NCBI RefSeq assembly: GCF_003259225.1
Contig: NZ_QHJF01000003.1
Coordinates: 1 to 64,000 of the forward strand
Reading direction: 5' to 3'
DNA: 64,000 nucleotides
DNA from: Marinomonas arctica
GTDB taxonomy: Bacteria; Pseudomonadota; Gammaproteobacteria; Pseudomonadales; Marinomonadaceae
Shown piece after piece: positions 27,788-36,721 of this stretch. How positions within the stretch are numbered: the stretch's first letter is position 1; each line of letters begins with the position of its first letter. The notes below the pieces were generated by a model. The model saw only the letters and a list, made by a program, of their open reading frames with translations, was not told the DNA's origin and searched no databases. The translations under genes and the position numbers were made by a program.

Positions 27788-27814
27788 AGCACATCCTATC
27801 GAAGTCGATGTGCT
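27788..27814 (+). terminator. Terminator hairpin after tag
   Basis: The perfect 8-bp stem AGCACATC / GATGTGCT with a TATCGAAGTC-type loop is followed by CATTTTTG. It lies just after the tag stop and overlaps the end of the convergent antitoxin gene, so it could serve both. Confidence 0.7.
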
Positions 27815-28113
27815 CATTTTTGCGAATGAATCACGGCTTTCAAATCAAAATTAAGGGATTTAAGCACTTTTACTATTGTGTCAAATTGCGGCCGAGAACC
27901 GGATCGAAGGGCTTTATAAAGACTCTCACGCCCAAGCCCACTGTCTTTGGCTATCTGCGTCATGCCTCGTGCTTTGGCAATATGACCAAGCGCGTGAATC
28001 AGCTCGTCGGTATCCCCATCCTCAAGCACCATAGATAAGTAGGCGGCAATGTCTTCGTCGGTACGAAGCTGCTCAGCCATATCAAAGTTGGTCAGTTCTT
28101 TTATTGAAGTCAT
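27814..28113 (-). CDS. HigA-like addiction-module antidote protein (orphan)
   Basis: A 99-residue protein of the addiction module antidote family (TIGR02684-type). It has an N-terminal linker (TSIKELTNFDMAEQLRTDED), then a Xre/Cro-type helix-turn-helix (MTQIAKDSGLGRESLYKAL) and a short C-terminal strand (FDLKAVIHSQK). The partner RelE/HigB-type toxin normally lies directly upstream. On this strand that would be 28114-28440, which holds only a tag fragment and non-coding sequence, so the toxin has been lost or was never there. It may now act as an autonomous regulator or confer protection against related toxins. Confidence 0.78.
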   Translation of the reverse strand: MTSIKELTNFDMAEQLRTDEDIAAYLSMVLEDGDTDELIHALGHIAKARGMTQIAKDSGLGRESLYKALRSGSRPQFDTIVKVLKSLNFDLKAVIHSQK

Positions 28114-28226
28114 CTTGTCTCACCCAGTTTTGTAGTCCGCTGTTTTATCATACATAAAACAATTCGTATTCACTTAGATACGGCATGGTTATTTTTTAGC
28201 CTAACCTCAACGTTTTTTTTCCACCA

Positions 28227-28307
28227 TCATGCAGCCCATGTAATTCATTAACGACCATGTAGAACACTGTTTGATGCAGGAAGAAATTAATCGGGCGAGG
28301 GAAGGAG
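28227..28307 (+). repeat. Tag 3'-end fragment, copy 2
   Basis: Eighty bp resemble the tag 3' end (27692-27772): TCATGCAGCCCATG, then ATTAACGACCATGTAGAACA, and AGGAAGAAATTAATCGGGCG. An in-frame stop right after MQPM shows it is dead. The pattern of differences from the resident gene suggests it came with incoming DNA or decayed for long. It lies in the 335-bp gap between the antitoxin and the STAND gene, which is otherwise empty. Confidence 0.8.
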
Positions 28308-28448
28308 AGTAATAGACCAGTAAGAAAACGACACATAGGTTTTCTTTGGTATATACAAAATAAACGTTCACAGCCATTATTGTTCATTAATAATAAAAGG
28401 CCGCATTTGGTCGATGTCTTTATCTGATTATCAAAAGGGAAGTCCAAA

Positions 28449-31400
28449 ATGAGTCTAGCAGGAATCCGATCCAACCGTGGAGACGCATATCAAAGGTCTG
28501 TCGCTCTCTATTGGACGGTAAAGATGCTTCTAGATGAAAATATATCTGGAATACAAGTCGATGCGGTATCTACTCCTGACGACACAAAGCCTGTATACCA
28601 AGATGATATAATTATCTTATATAAAAATGGCGATAGAACATTTATTCAAGCAAAAATCAATCAAGCCAAGCACGAAGCATGGAAGCTAACAGATACCACT
28701 TTCATTAAAGAGCTTAAATCCTGCAAACTTCAGTTACTCTCAAAACCAAACTACGCAGTTCATTTCTATTCTCGTACACCGTTTGGTAGCTTTCAGCGTC
28801 TCATCGAAGAAAGCTCAATACATCCAGATTTAACAGCTTTTTTAAGAGATGCACCTCAAGGACAGAGAGATACTTTCGATGACATCAAAAAAATTTGGGA
28901 CATTGATGCAGCCACAGCATTATCATTGATAAAAAGGATTCAAATTGGCCCTCAAAATGGCTTATACGAATGGCAAGACCTAAGTCATGAGTTATTGAAG
29001 CCGACATTTCCAAGAGCAAATACAGCGCTTGAACTAATCTATAACTATGTAGATCATCAACATCTGCACCTTGCAGATCATAAAGTTGTTTTAGAGCGGC
29101 AAGACATTCTGGATATGCTGCGTGAACGTGGGATTCATCAAGCTGTCACCTTTAATGAAAGCAAATTGATACAGTCATTTCGCGACTTTTCAACCCAAGG
29201 TAGGCAATGGGTAAGAAGCATTGGTGGAGAAAAAATACTCAGAGAAGATCTGACTTTACTCAAACAAGCAATCGAGCAGAAAGTACCCTCAATTCTATTA
29301 GAAGATATAGCGGGTGGCGGAAAAACATGCCTTCTGCTTGATCTCATGGACGATCTGGATGAGCAAAAAGAAACTGTCTCTTTATTTATCAAAGGCGATA
29401 TTTTTGCATCCATCAATACATTAAAAGACTTAGAACAATATGGCTTGCCTAAAGACTTCATATCTCAATGCGCCTATTTGGCCAATAGAAGACATATCGT
29501 CATAGCAATAGATTCTCTTGATGTTTTGGCCGTGGGCAGAAGCCACAATAGCCTTAGATGTTTCTTAGGTATGATTGCAGGCTTATCCAAAATCCCGAAC
29601 ATTACTGTTGTTGCTGCTAGCCGTTCCTTTGATGCCAAATATGACCCTTTATTAAGAGAAATGAAATGGGGTGAAGTTATTTCAATTTCGCCTCTTTCGT
29701 TCAATGATAGCATTGCTCCATTATTTTATAAATGGGGCTATACCGTTAGTCAACTCAGCGACAAACTGAAAAACGTATTAGTAATTCCTCAAAACTTAAG
29801 ACTCTTTTATGAGCTATTACACAAAGGAATGACGATAGATGAGATTGGAGAGCATGACCTTTATGACATATATCTTCAAGAGCTTGTTGAAAAAGACGCC
29901 AATCTTGGGCAAGTTGTTCTGAATACGTTACAGGAAACGTCTCTTGGTTTATTAAAGCTGCGTAGTTATGAGTTCCAAAAAAGATCATTAGATGTTTCCC
30001 CTGATCAATTGCAATACCTATTAAGCAAACAGATTATTATGGAGGTAGGACCTAATCAGCTAATGTTTAGCCATCAAACATTAGCTGATGCGCTTCGAAT
30101 CAGACAAGCATTTCAGAATGGTACAACACTATTAGCGTTTTCTACATCGCAACCTCAACTCCCTTTCATTCGCCCTGCTGTCAGATCATTAATTCAAACA
30201 TTGAAAAATAGATCCCCGAAGCAATGCATTAGACAATTACGCGAATTCTTATTATCAGATAAAGTATCAATGCATTTAAAACGTCTCGCCGTAGAGACAT
30301 TAGCTGAAATGGAAGCGAGCGGACACGATATTGCATTAGTCATTACACTATCAAATCAGCACCCTCAATTATTCCGCCGCCTGTTAGAAAGAGCCAGCAG
30401 TGAAAGTTGGTTTCTACTTATTTATAATCAGCTAATTTCGAATATCGATGTAAAAAATCCACATAATCATTCCTATGCAATCATATATTTCCTATCAAAA
30501 TTTTTTAAAGGAAATGAAAATGAAATTATAAAAATATGGCATATAGCAATTGATGACGAATGGTTAAATATTAGAAATTTGAGTTGGTTAATATCATCTG
30601 AATTAGAAAAAAACAAAGTCTGGAACAATCTTGATTTAGATAGTCTATTGAAAAAGCTATTAGAACATAGTGAGGAAGATCACCCTAGCCTTGGCAAAAG
30701 CATTTGTCAGTATATAGAGGCTACAGGAAAAGGTGATCACCTATTATGGATGTATATCACTTTAAATACTAAGCCGATTAGTGAACTTGATGCTAGTAGC
30801 GAGCTAGAATTCAACTGCAATCCTCACGACTTTCTAACAGCAAACTATTTTGAAGAAAGACTCAAAGTTTCTGATGAACTATTTAATAGTGCTTTGGACT
30901 ACCTGCTTAGCGTTACACAAAGTAATAATTCAGATTTTTATGTAGATTTTTTAAAAAATACATCTTATGAAAAACGGCATACACACAGAGATATATATTT
31001 TGGTAGCTCTACCAGCAATTTTTTAAATGCTGTTGGAGAAGCTATGAAAAAACGATGTAATAAAAACGATGGTTGTTGGAAGAGTTTCGAACCTAAACTA
31101 AGAGTATGCGATGATCTCGGTCTAATTTATTTACTGATTGAATCCTACCACGAAAACATCATTGGAAATGTCTTAGGTATTTCTGCGCTCCTTACAAATA
31201 AAAACCTATTCAAATACGGTAACTTAGAGTTTGAATTAGGTACTCTAGCTCTTGCTGCTTATCCTTATATCTCTAATAAAACACGCGAAGAGCATCAGCG
31301 AAATATACTTAATCACTATGAGGATAAAGAACGTCAGGATTACTGGACTCTAAAGGGAATGTATGGAGACTTAATATGGGTTCCTGCCTCATATCGTCTA

Positions 31401-32954
31401 CCAGAGCTGTTTGACACTTTTGTCTTATGTGAAAGGCAGTATGGCACGCCTAACCTTCTTAGACAGCCAAATATTACTGGATGGTCAGGAACTGTTACAT
31501 CTCCCATATCAATAGATCAAATTTTAAACTTCTCTAGTGATGGTCTTGTGAATGTTTTGAAACATTACACTAATGAAAATGGTTTCTCTGACCATCTTCT
31601 TGGCGGCCTTAATAGTGTAGAGAGTGCATTAACTTCAGCAGCGACCCAAACACCTCTTAAGTTTATTCCTGTAGCGCACTTACTCTACCAATCAAGTTCT
31701 CCGATCAGCAGCATACTATCAATTATTGACGGAATAGCGTCCCATTTAAGTCATCGATTTGGCAATGTACAAACATCTAATTGGAAAGAGGTTCAACCTC
31801 TCCCTGACGGACAATCATTAGCTTTGGAGTTATTAAGTCTCGTTGAGCGTTACGGTAAACATGATTTTCGTAAATACTCTCACGCAAGAGCAATTCAAGC
31901 ATGTAGTCATATTTTAAAAGACGACCAGTCAGTTGAACGCTTGTGCTTTCAACTATGGCAACTTAGTACAAACCCTAACCCTAACCCTAATGAAGACAAT
32001 GAAACTGAATCCCTTGTCGGAAAAGGAATTAACTCAGTAAGAGGGGTTGCAGCAGAAACAGTATTAATAATATGCAATGATCGCTTAGAAAAACACAGAG
32101 AAATCACCTCCAGTTTAAAGCAACTTCTAACGCGCTTTGCCAAAGATGCCTCAATGGTAGTCAGAGCAACATTTTTGAGACGGTTTCCTTACTTTCTAAG
32201 TAAGAACTCAGAGTTCGGTTGGCAGCTGATTGATATTATTACGAAAAATGATTCATCAAGGTTGTTAAAACACCTCGAACAGATTCTGTACTATCAATAT
32301 CATGAGAACTTCGATTTAGTAGAACCATACCTTAATAAACTTAAGCTCATTAACGATAAAAAAAGTGCTGAAGCTTGGGGCAGGTTGGCGACGCTTTGTT
32401 ACTTGTCAGACTATATTTCTGAGGAAGATCTTTGGCATGACTTACCTCATCAAAATGAAGCGGCTAAAGAGGGTCTAGGGCAAGTACTGATAGCCAACTA
32501 TGCGAATAAAAAACATGCAAGTAAATGCTTAGAAGGACTAAAAAGACTTTTTGTGAATCAAGATTCCGAATCTATTTACTTTAAGTTTGAACGATCATTA
32601 AGTAACAAAAACGCCCTACACAGCGTTAGCTTAGAAACAATAAATTTATTCATTGAATACTCTACATCAGCCAAACCTAGGGAGATAGATGGAGTTTTTT
32701 ACTGGCTAGAAAAGAATGTGTTACATATGCCAAATGAAGTTCTAAACACTTTAGAAAAAGTAATCGAACGCTTTAGTGATGAAGCCGAGCCTGTACATTT
32801 TTCACAAAAAGAACCATTACTCTCCACCTTGAAATCACTTCTTCAAGAAGCCGATCTTAGCGATGACGAGGAATTCATTGATAGAGTGCTTGCTGCTCAG
32901 TATTGGTTCCTTGATAAAGGCGTTCAAGACATAGAGAAGCTGATCGAGCCATAG
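28449..32954 (+). CDS. Cap4-like nuclease fused to STAND NTPase with C-terminal repeats
   Basis: A 1501-residue protein. Residues about 5-220 resemble the Cap4/DUF4297 restriction-like nuclease: RSNRGDAYQRSVALYW, then Asp52/Asp53 in YQDDIIIL and Gln67-Ala-Lys69 in FIQAK, a D...QxK active site. Residues about 265-560 are a STAND/NACHT-type P-loop NTPase: Walker A EDIAGGGKT (Lys292), Walker B HIVIAIDSLD (Asp355), sensor VAASRSFD and helical WHD-like part. The remaining 900 residues are helical repeats, which in STAND proteins usually sense the trigger. Nuclease-STAND-repeat is the layout of Avs antiphage proteins, but I cannot place this in a named Avs class. It is AT-richer than neighbours and lies between tag fragments, so it is probably acquired. 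A run encoding NPNPNPNE interrupts the repeats. Confidence 0.72.
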   Translation: MSLAGIRSNRGDAYQRSVALYWTVKMLLDENISGIQVDAVSTPDDTKPVYQDDIIILYKNGDRTFIQAKINQAKHEAWKLTDTTFIKELKSCKLQLLSKPNYAVHFYSRTPFGSFQRLIEESSIHPDLTAFLRDAPQGQRDTFDDIKKIWDIDAATALSLIKRIQIGPQNGLYEWQDLSHELLKPTFPRANTALELIYNYVDHQHLHLADHKVVLERQDILDMLRERGIHQAVTFNESKLIQSFRDFSTQGRQWVRSIGGEKILREDLTLLKQAIEQKVPSILLEDIAGGGKTCLLLDLMDDLDEQKETVSLFIKGDIFASINTLKDLEQYGLPKDFISQCAYLANRRHIVIAIDSLDVLAVGRSHNSLRCFLGMIAGLSKIPNITVVAASRSFDAKYDPLLREMKWGEVISISPLSFNDSIAPLFYKWGYTVSQLSDKLKNVLVIPQNLRLFYELLHKGMTIDEIGEHDLYDIYLQELVEKDANLGQVVLNTLQETSLGLLKLRSYEFQKRSLDVSPDQLQYLLSKQIIMEVGPNQLMFSHQTLADALRIRQAFQNGTTLLAFSTSQPQLPFIRPAVRSLIQTLKNRSPKQCIRQLREFLLSDKVSMHLKRLAVETLAEMEASGHDIALVITLSNQHPQLFRRLLERASSESWFLLIYNQLISNIDVKNPHNHSYAIIYFLSKFFKGNENEIIKIWHIAIDDEWLNIRNLSWLISSELEKNKVWNNLDLDSLLKKLLEHSEEDHPSLGKSICQYIEATGKGDHLLWMYITLNTKPISELDASSELEFNCNPHDFLTANYFEERLKVSDELFNSALDYLLSVTQSNNSDFYVDFLKNTSYEKRHTHRDIYFGSSTSNFLNAVGEAMKKRCNKNDGCWKSFEPKLRVCDDLGLIYLLIESYHENIIGNVLGISALLTNKNLFKYGNLEFELGTLALAAYPYISNKTREEHQRNILNHYEDKERQDYWTLKGMYGDLIWVPASYRLPELFDTFVLCERQYGTPNLLRQPNITGWSGTVTSPISIDQILNFSSDGLVNVLKHYTNENGFSDHLLGGLNSVESALTSAATQTPLKFIPVAHLLYQSSSPISSILSIIDGIASHLSHRFGNVQTSNWKEVQPLPDGQSLALELLSLVERYGKHDFRKYSHARAIQACSHILKDDQSVERLCFQLWQLSTNPNPNPNEDNETESLVGKGINSVRGVAAETVLIICNDRLEKHREITSSLKQLLTRFAKDASMVVRATFLRRFPYFLSKNSEFGWQLIDIITKNDSSRLLKHLEQILYYQYHENFDLVEPYLNKLKLINDKKSAEAWGRLATLCYLSDYISEEDLWHDLPHQNEAAKEGLGQVLIANYANKKHASKCLEGLKRLFVNQDSESIYFKFERSLSNKNALHSVSLETINLFIEYSTSAKPREIDGVFYWLEKNVLHMPNEVLNTLEKVIERFSDEAEPVHFSQKEPLLSTLKSLLQEADLSDDEEFIDRVLAAQYWFLDKGVQDIEKLIEP

Positions 32955-33026
32955 AGTTTTCCACGATAAAAACACTGGCTCAAATGCAGGGTTCAGTGGG
33001 TTCTTTAGTTCATAAATATTGCTCAT
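32955..33026 (-). pseudogene. 5' stub of the AbiEi partner gene
   Basis: A frame starting with ATG 33026 overlaps the AbiEi gene's end by 17 nt and encodes MSNIYELKNPLNPAFEP then VFLSWKTLW, after which it runs into the reverse complement of the STAND gene's last codons. The overlap with the AbiEi-type gene is the spacing expected for the second gene of a type IV toxin-antitoxin operon (AbiEii-type nucleotidyltransferase). Only about 24 codons survive; the junction coincides with the STAND stop codon. Confidence 0.5.
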
Positions 33027-33996
33027 GTATCATCCTTGCGACTTCTATATTGCGGCTGTCCTTGCTCGCGGCTAATTCTGCAACGGCCAATAGTGCTTGG
33101 CTTGTTTCTGACCATGCTAATTTGTCGCCCCAAAAGGCTGGCACTAACCATAAATTGCCTTCTGGATTCGGGCGGCATTTAAGTTGGGCAAGTTTCTTTT
33201 GTAACGGCTGGCGGGTAAACAGCTGTAACTCCTGAGAATGAAGGTACTGGGTTAACTGTTCTGCTGCAACTTCTCCGCCCCAAAAGTCGTTCTCTTCCAT
33301 TGGTACATCTTTCCATTCGCCTTCTAACTGCAAACGAATTCCCCCTAACTTTGCTCTAATCGATAAACGATAAGATTCGATCCAAAGGCTTAACATTCGC
33401 TCTGTGTCCAGTATTCGTCTCGTATCCCCAAGGCTAATTAACGACTCAGCTTGAAGAATTCCCAAGCCTTTGCTCACCATGCCCAATGAAATATTGGCGT
33501 ATTCAGCAATCTCTCGGTATGACAAATTAAGCACTTCGGGTTTAGATAACAGCAAAAACAGTAACTTGGCAGCGCCTTCACCTAACTTGTTGTTTTTGTT
33601 GGTAAGGTTTATATCGTTCTGTGATGGATTAGGTTTTTTGGATTCAATCCAAATATGCAGAGCACCGTTGTTAATCCTCACATTGCCAGCAGTATCAATG
33701 AAGTTAACCTCATTTTCCATGCAAATGTCAGCTAAATAAGGCGTCAGGCGATTACAAATCAGTAACGTATTAGGGGCAGCATCAACCAGTAATGTGGTTA
33801 AACTTTCCTTGCGATGAATAGTTTTTACTGCAACATAGAAATGATATTCATCACCACTCATGGTTAAACACAATTCACCATCGGTAAAGCACTCACCGTT
33901 AATGCCCTCATTTTGGACGAAGTCCGCTTTAATATGGGCAGGCAGTATCGCCAACGCATTCACAGCCAATGCAGATTGTTTTGTCATCGTTGACAC
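33010..33996 (-). CDS. AbiEi-family antitoxin/regulator (type IV TA)
   Basis: A 328-residue protein of the AbiEi_2 kind (PF09952-like). An N-terminal domain holds the SLTTLLVDAAPNTLLICNRL block, with a winged-helix region at about 150-195 (YREIAEYANISLGMVSKGLG) and a C-terminal domain ending ARMIHEQYL. AbiEi antitoxins repress the operon and counter the AbiEii nucleotidyltransferase toxin. The GTG at 33996 has AGAG 9 nt upstream; an ATG 9 bases downstream is an alternative. Its normal partner is reduced to a stub at its 3' side, so the pair is not functional as a TA system, although repression may persist. Confidence 0.72.
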   Translation of the reverse strand: MSTMTKQSALAVNALAILPAHIKADFVQNEGINGECFTDGELCLTMSGDEYHFYVAVKTIHRKESLTTLLVDAAPNTLLICNRLTPYLADICMENEVNFIDTAGNVRINNGALHIWIESKKPNPSQNDINLTNKNNKLGEGAAKLLFLLLSKPEVLNLSYREIAEYANISLGMVSKGLGILQAESLISLGDTRRILDTERMLSLWIESYRLSIRAKLGGIRLQLEGEWKDVPMEENDFWGGEVAAEQLTQYLHSQELQLFTRQPLQKKLAQLKCRPNPEGNLWLVPAFWGDKLAWSETSQALLAVAELAASKDSRNIEVARMIHEQYL

Positions 33997-34079
33997 TGTT
34001 GTTCACTCTTCATATTCGTTCATGATTCATGAACAAACTATATCTATGAACGTCAAATAATACAAATGTCTTTTCACCC

Positions 34080-34135
34080 TCATGCAATCCATGGAACTCA
34101 TCAACGGCCATGCGAAAAACAGTGTTGTGTGGGGA
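34080..34135 (+). repeat. Tag 3'-end fragment, copy 3
   Basis: TCATGCAATCCATGGAACTC, then ATCAACGGCCATGCGAAAAA and CAGTGTTGTG, match tag at 27692-27745. It is the copy most like the resident gene at its start but decays after about 55 bp. It ends the island that began after tag. The surrounding gap (33997-34336) also holds the AbiEi promoter and the promoter of the second BdlA-like gene; nothing else is visible. Confidence 0.8.
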
Positions 34136-34336
34136 AACATCGATTAAGTCAGAAGAAAAATTAAACGGTGATAAATCATTACACAATTGCATAAAAACTT
34201 ACCACATCAGTACGCAAATTCTCATGAGTTAAGCCACACTCTAGAGATAGTATTTTTAATACCACAAGAGTTTTGAATTGTTCGCATAAAACGCTCGATG
34301 TTTAACAATGACTGCTCATTATCAAGGATAGCCAAC

Positions 34337-35635
34337 ATGATTTTCGGTAAAAAAATAGATAAACAATCTGACATTGAAATCAAACTTCAACAGTTAAAAC
34401 AATGCCAAGATGAGTTAAACGCCATTAAGCAAAATACCGCGAGTATCAGCTTTAGTCCTGAGGGTGTGATATTGGATGCTAACCCACTGTTCTTAGATGC
34501 GGTAGGTTATAAACTAGAGCAAATCATTGGGCAGCATCACCGTATTTTTTGCGATACCGAGTACACACAGTCCGTTGACTACAAGCAATTCTGGCATGGG
34601 CTAAAGGCAGGAAAATCCTTCAAGGGTACTTTTTTACGTTTCAAGCAAAACAAACAACCTATTTTTTTAGAAGCCAGCTATTTTCCAGTGTGTGATGAAA
34701 ATGGTCAGGTCACTAAAGTGCTTAAAATAGCCAATGACATCACCGAAATACAAGCATCCTTGGCAAACAAAAATGCCGTTTTGACAGCGTTAGACCGATC
34801 ACTTGCCGTCATAGAGTTTGACACTAAAGGCAATATACTTCATGCCAACAGCAATTTTTTACGCGCTATGAAATACGATGAACAAGACATTAAAGGCAAA
34901 CATCATAAGATCTTTTGTGATGAAAAATTTTACCGAGAAACCCCCAGTTTCTGGTCTGATTTAGCACGTGGCAAACACTTCTCTGGACGTTTCCAGCGTT
35001 TTGATGGCACAGGCAAAACGATCTGGCTAGAAGCCACCTATAACCCCATATTTGATGAAAAAGGTCGCGTTTATAAGGTTATCAAGTTTGCGTCTGACAT
35101 TACGGAACGAGTCAATAATGCCATGAATGCGATTGAACTGGCTGCTGCGACATCGGAAGAAACGAGCCAAGTTTCATCCAATGCCGTCGAAATATTAAAC
35201 GCATCCGTACAAACATCAAAAGAGATTGCGGAAAAAGTAAAACATGCCGCCGATATCGGCAATTTACTAAAAACACAATCTAAAAGTATTTCCGACATTG
35301 TTGTTACCATTCGCGCTATTGCTGACCAGACGAATTTACTCGCGCTCAATGCCGCCATTGAAGCAGCACGCGCGGGCGATGCGGGACGAGGTTTCTCTGT
35401 TGTTGCAGATGAAGTCCGAAAGTTAGCCAGTAATACCGCTATCGCTACGGCAGAAATAGGTCAGGTTGTCGAAAAAAACCATAATTTAATCAATGAAATG
35501 GACGTGATGCTGAACTCCGTAACAGGCATCGCCTTGCACGGCCAAGAAAGTATTAACGAAGTGTCGCGAGGCCTAATGGAAATTACATCCGGTGTAGCAA
35601 GATTCGTCGAAATGGTTGATAAAATGAAGAATTAA
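34337..35635 (+). CDS. BdlA-like soluble PAS-PAS-MCP protein (paralogue)
   Basis: A 432-residue paralogue of the 14.2-kb protein with the same order: PAS at about 30-145 and 150-265, then signalling domain ([21 protein letters not shown]). The GQHHRIFCD and GKHHKIFCD segments and [12 protein letters not shown] blocks are shared. The ATG at 34337 has AAGGA 8 nt upstream; an ATG at 34298 gives an extension the paralogue lacks. It lies directly after the tag island, so the position may be ancestral and only the island new. Two such receptors in one 20-kb stretch suggests duplicate sensing of oxygen or redox. Confidence 0.83.
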   Translation: MIFGKKIDKQSDIEIKLQQLKQCQDELNAIKQNTASISFSPEGVILDANPLFLDAVGYKLEQIIGQHHRIFCDTEYTQSVDYKQFWHGLKAGKSFKGTFLRFKQNKQPIFLEASYFPVCDENGQVTKVLKIANDITEIQASLANKNAVLTALDRSLAVIEFDTKGNILHANSNFLRAMKYDEQDIKGKHHKIFCDEKFYRETPSFWSDLARGKHFSGRFQRFDGTGKTIWLEATYNPIFDEKGRVYKVIKFASDITERVNNAMNAIELAAATSEETSQVSSNAVEILNASVQTSKEIAEKVKHAADIGNLLKTQSKSISDIVVTIRAIADQTNLLALNAAIEAARAGDAGRGFSVVADEVRKLASNTAIATAEIGQVVEKNHNLINEMDVMLNSVTGIALHGQESINEVSRGLMEITSGVARFVEMVDKMKN

Positions 35636-35798
35636 TTTCGTTAACACCTCGTACATTCACTTATTATCGAACTGTCTATGGCAAAGTTAATTTTGAGAAG
35701 AAACACCCATTTTTAAATCTAACTAGGTCTCATTTAGGTGCTAAAGCTGCAACACTTTGGCACTTACTTTGTTTGATTTTTTTATCACAAAAGCGTAC

Positions 35799-36560
35799 TT
35801 AATCACTCAACAATGCAGCCGCACTGCCACAAACCGTCATGATAAAAAGAAACCATTTCAGATGACTTGGATTGGCTTTAATGGCCATTTTCACGGCAAG
35901 AAAAGAACCAAGCATGGTGCCGGAGGCGAGTATCAGCCCTGGAACCCACAGGATTTGATCGTTCCAAATAAACACCCCTAATGCTAAGGCAGTAAAACCG
36001 AGTGTACAGACCATTTTCAGCGCGTTGGTCCGTACTAAGTCATACCGTAATGTACCAGCCAAGGCCGCAATCAGGATAAAACCCACGCCCGCTTGCACAA
36101 AACCGCCATAAACACCGGCGATAAATAAGGCAATCCAAGCGCTGGGTTTTTCCGACACTTTAAAGGGCACCGTGCCTTCTGGCGGCGCAATCATAGTCGG
36201 ACGCACAATCATAATAATTGTCATGCCAATCATGGCACTGAGCAAAAGCGGTTTTAACCAAGTCTCTGGCGCGTAACTGGCCGCAAATGCTCCGACAACG
36301 CCGCCAAGTAAGGAGGGAATCATCACCGGTAGGATATCAGCGTTATCCAGTTTTTTGGCTTTACAAAAGCCAAAGGTCGCTGCCACATTCTGTAAAAATA
36401 CGCCGACACGATTGGTTGCGTTGGCGATGTCAGCTGGCATGCCCATGACCATCAAAGCAGGCAAGGTCAGATTGGAACCACCGCCAGCCAGCGTATTAAT
36501 AATGCCAGCAACAAACCCTGTACCGATCAACAGCGACACTGTGAATAAACTGTAATCCAT
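35799..36560 (-). CDS. TauE/SafE (TSUP) family transporter
   Basis: A 253-residue membrane protein with about eight helices and the TSUP signatures: GTGFVAGIINTLAGGGSNLTL (helices 1-2), NATNRVGVFLQN, and in the second half GVYGGFVQAGVGFILIAAL. These exporters move sulfonate- or sulfite-type anions or sulfoacetate. The substrate here is unknown. There is no sulfur-metabolism gene nearby, and the 160-bp upstream gap separates it from the PheC-like gene on the same strand, so it may be co-transcribed with that gene or have its own promoter. Confidence 0.85.
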   Translation of the reverse strand: MDYSLFTVSLLIGTGFVAGIINTLAGGGSNLTLPALMVMGMPADIANATNRVGVFLQNVAATFGFCKAKKLDNADILPVMIPSLLGGVVGAFAASYAPETWLKPLLLSAMIGMTIIMIVRPTMIAPPEGTVPFKVSEKPSAWIALFIAGVYGGFVQAGVGFILIAALAGTLRYDLVRTNALKMVCTLGFTALALGVFIWNDQILWVPGLILASGTMLGSFLAVKMAIKANPSHLKWFLFIMTVCGSAAALLSD

Positions 36561-36721
36561 AACATCGTCCTTAAATGACTCTTGAGCGAGTCAGAAGAGA
36601 ATAAAAAGAGGAGCGAATGATAAGGAGAATTAGACGAACTGACAAAAGATAATTTAGGCGAAGAAATTGACAATGGCCCAGCTGAATCGTTTAAGAATAA
36701 GCTAGGCCAAGAATACATGAT

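Noticed and set aside
29138-29461. Minus-strand ORFs inside the STAND gene
   Set aside because: All are antisense shadows of a 1501-codon gene with clear domain motifs.
34298-34336. ATG 34298 as start of the second BdlA-like gene
   Set aside because: The paralogue lacks the extension, and the ATG at 34337 has an AAGGA at the right distance.
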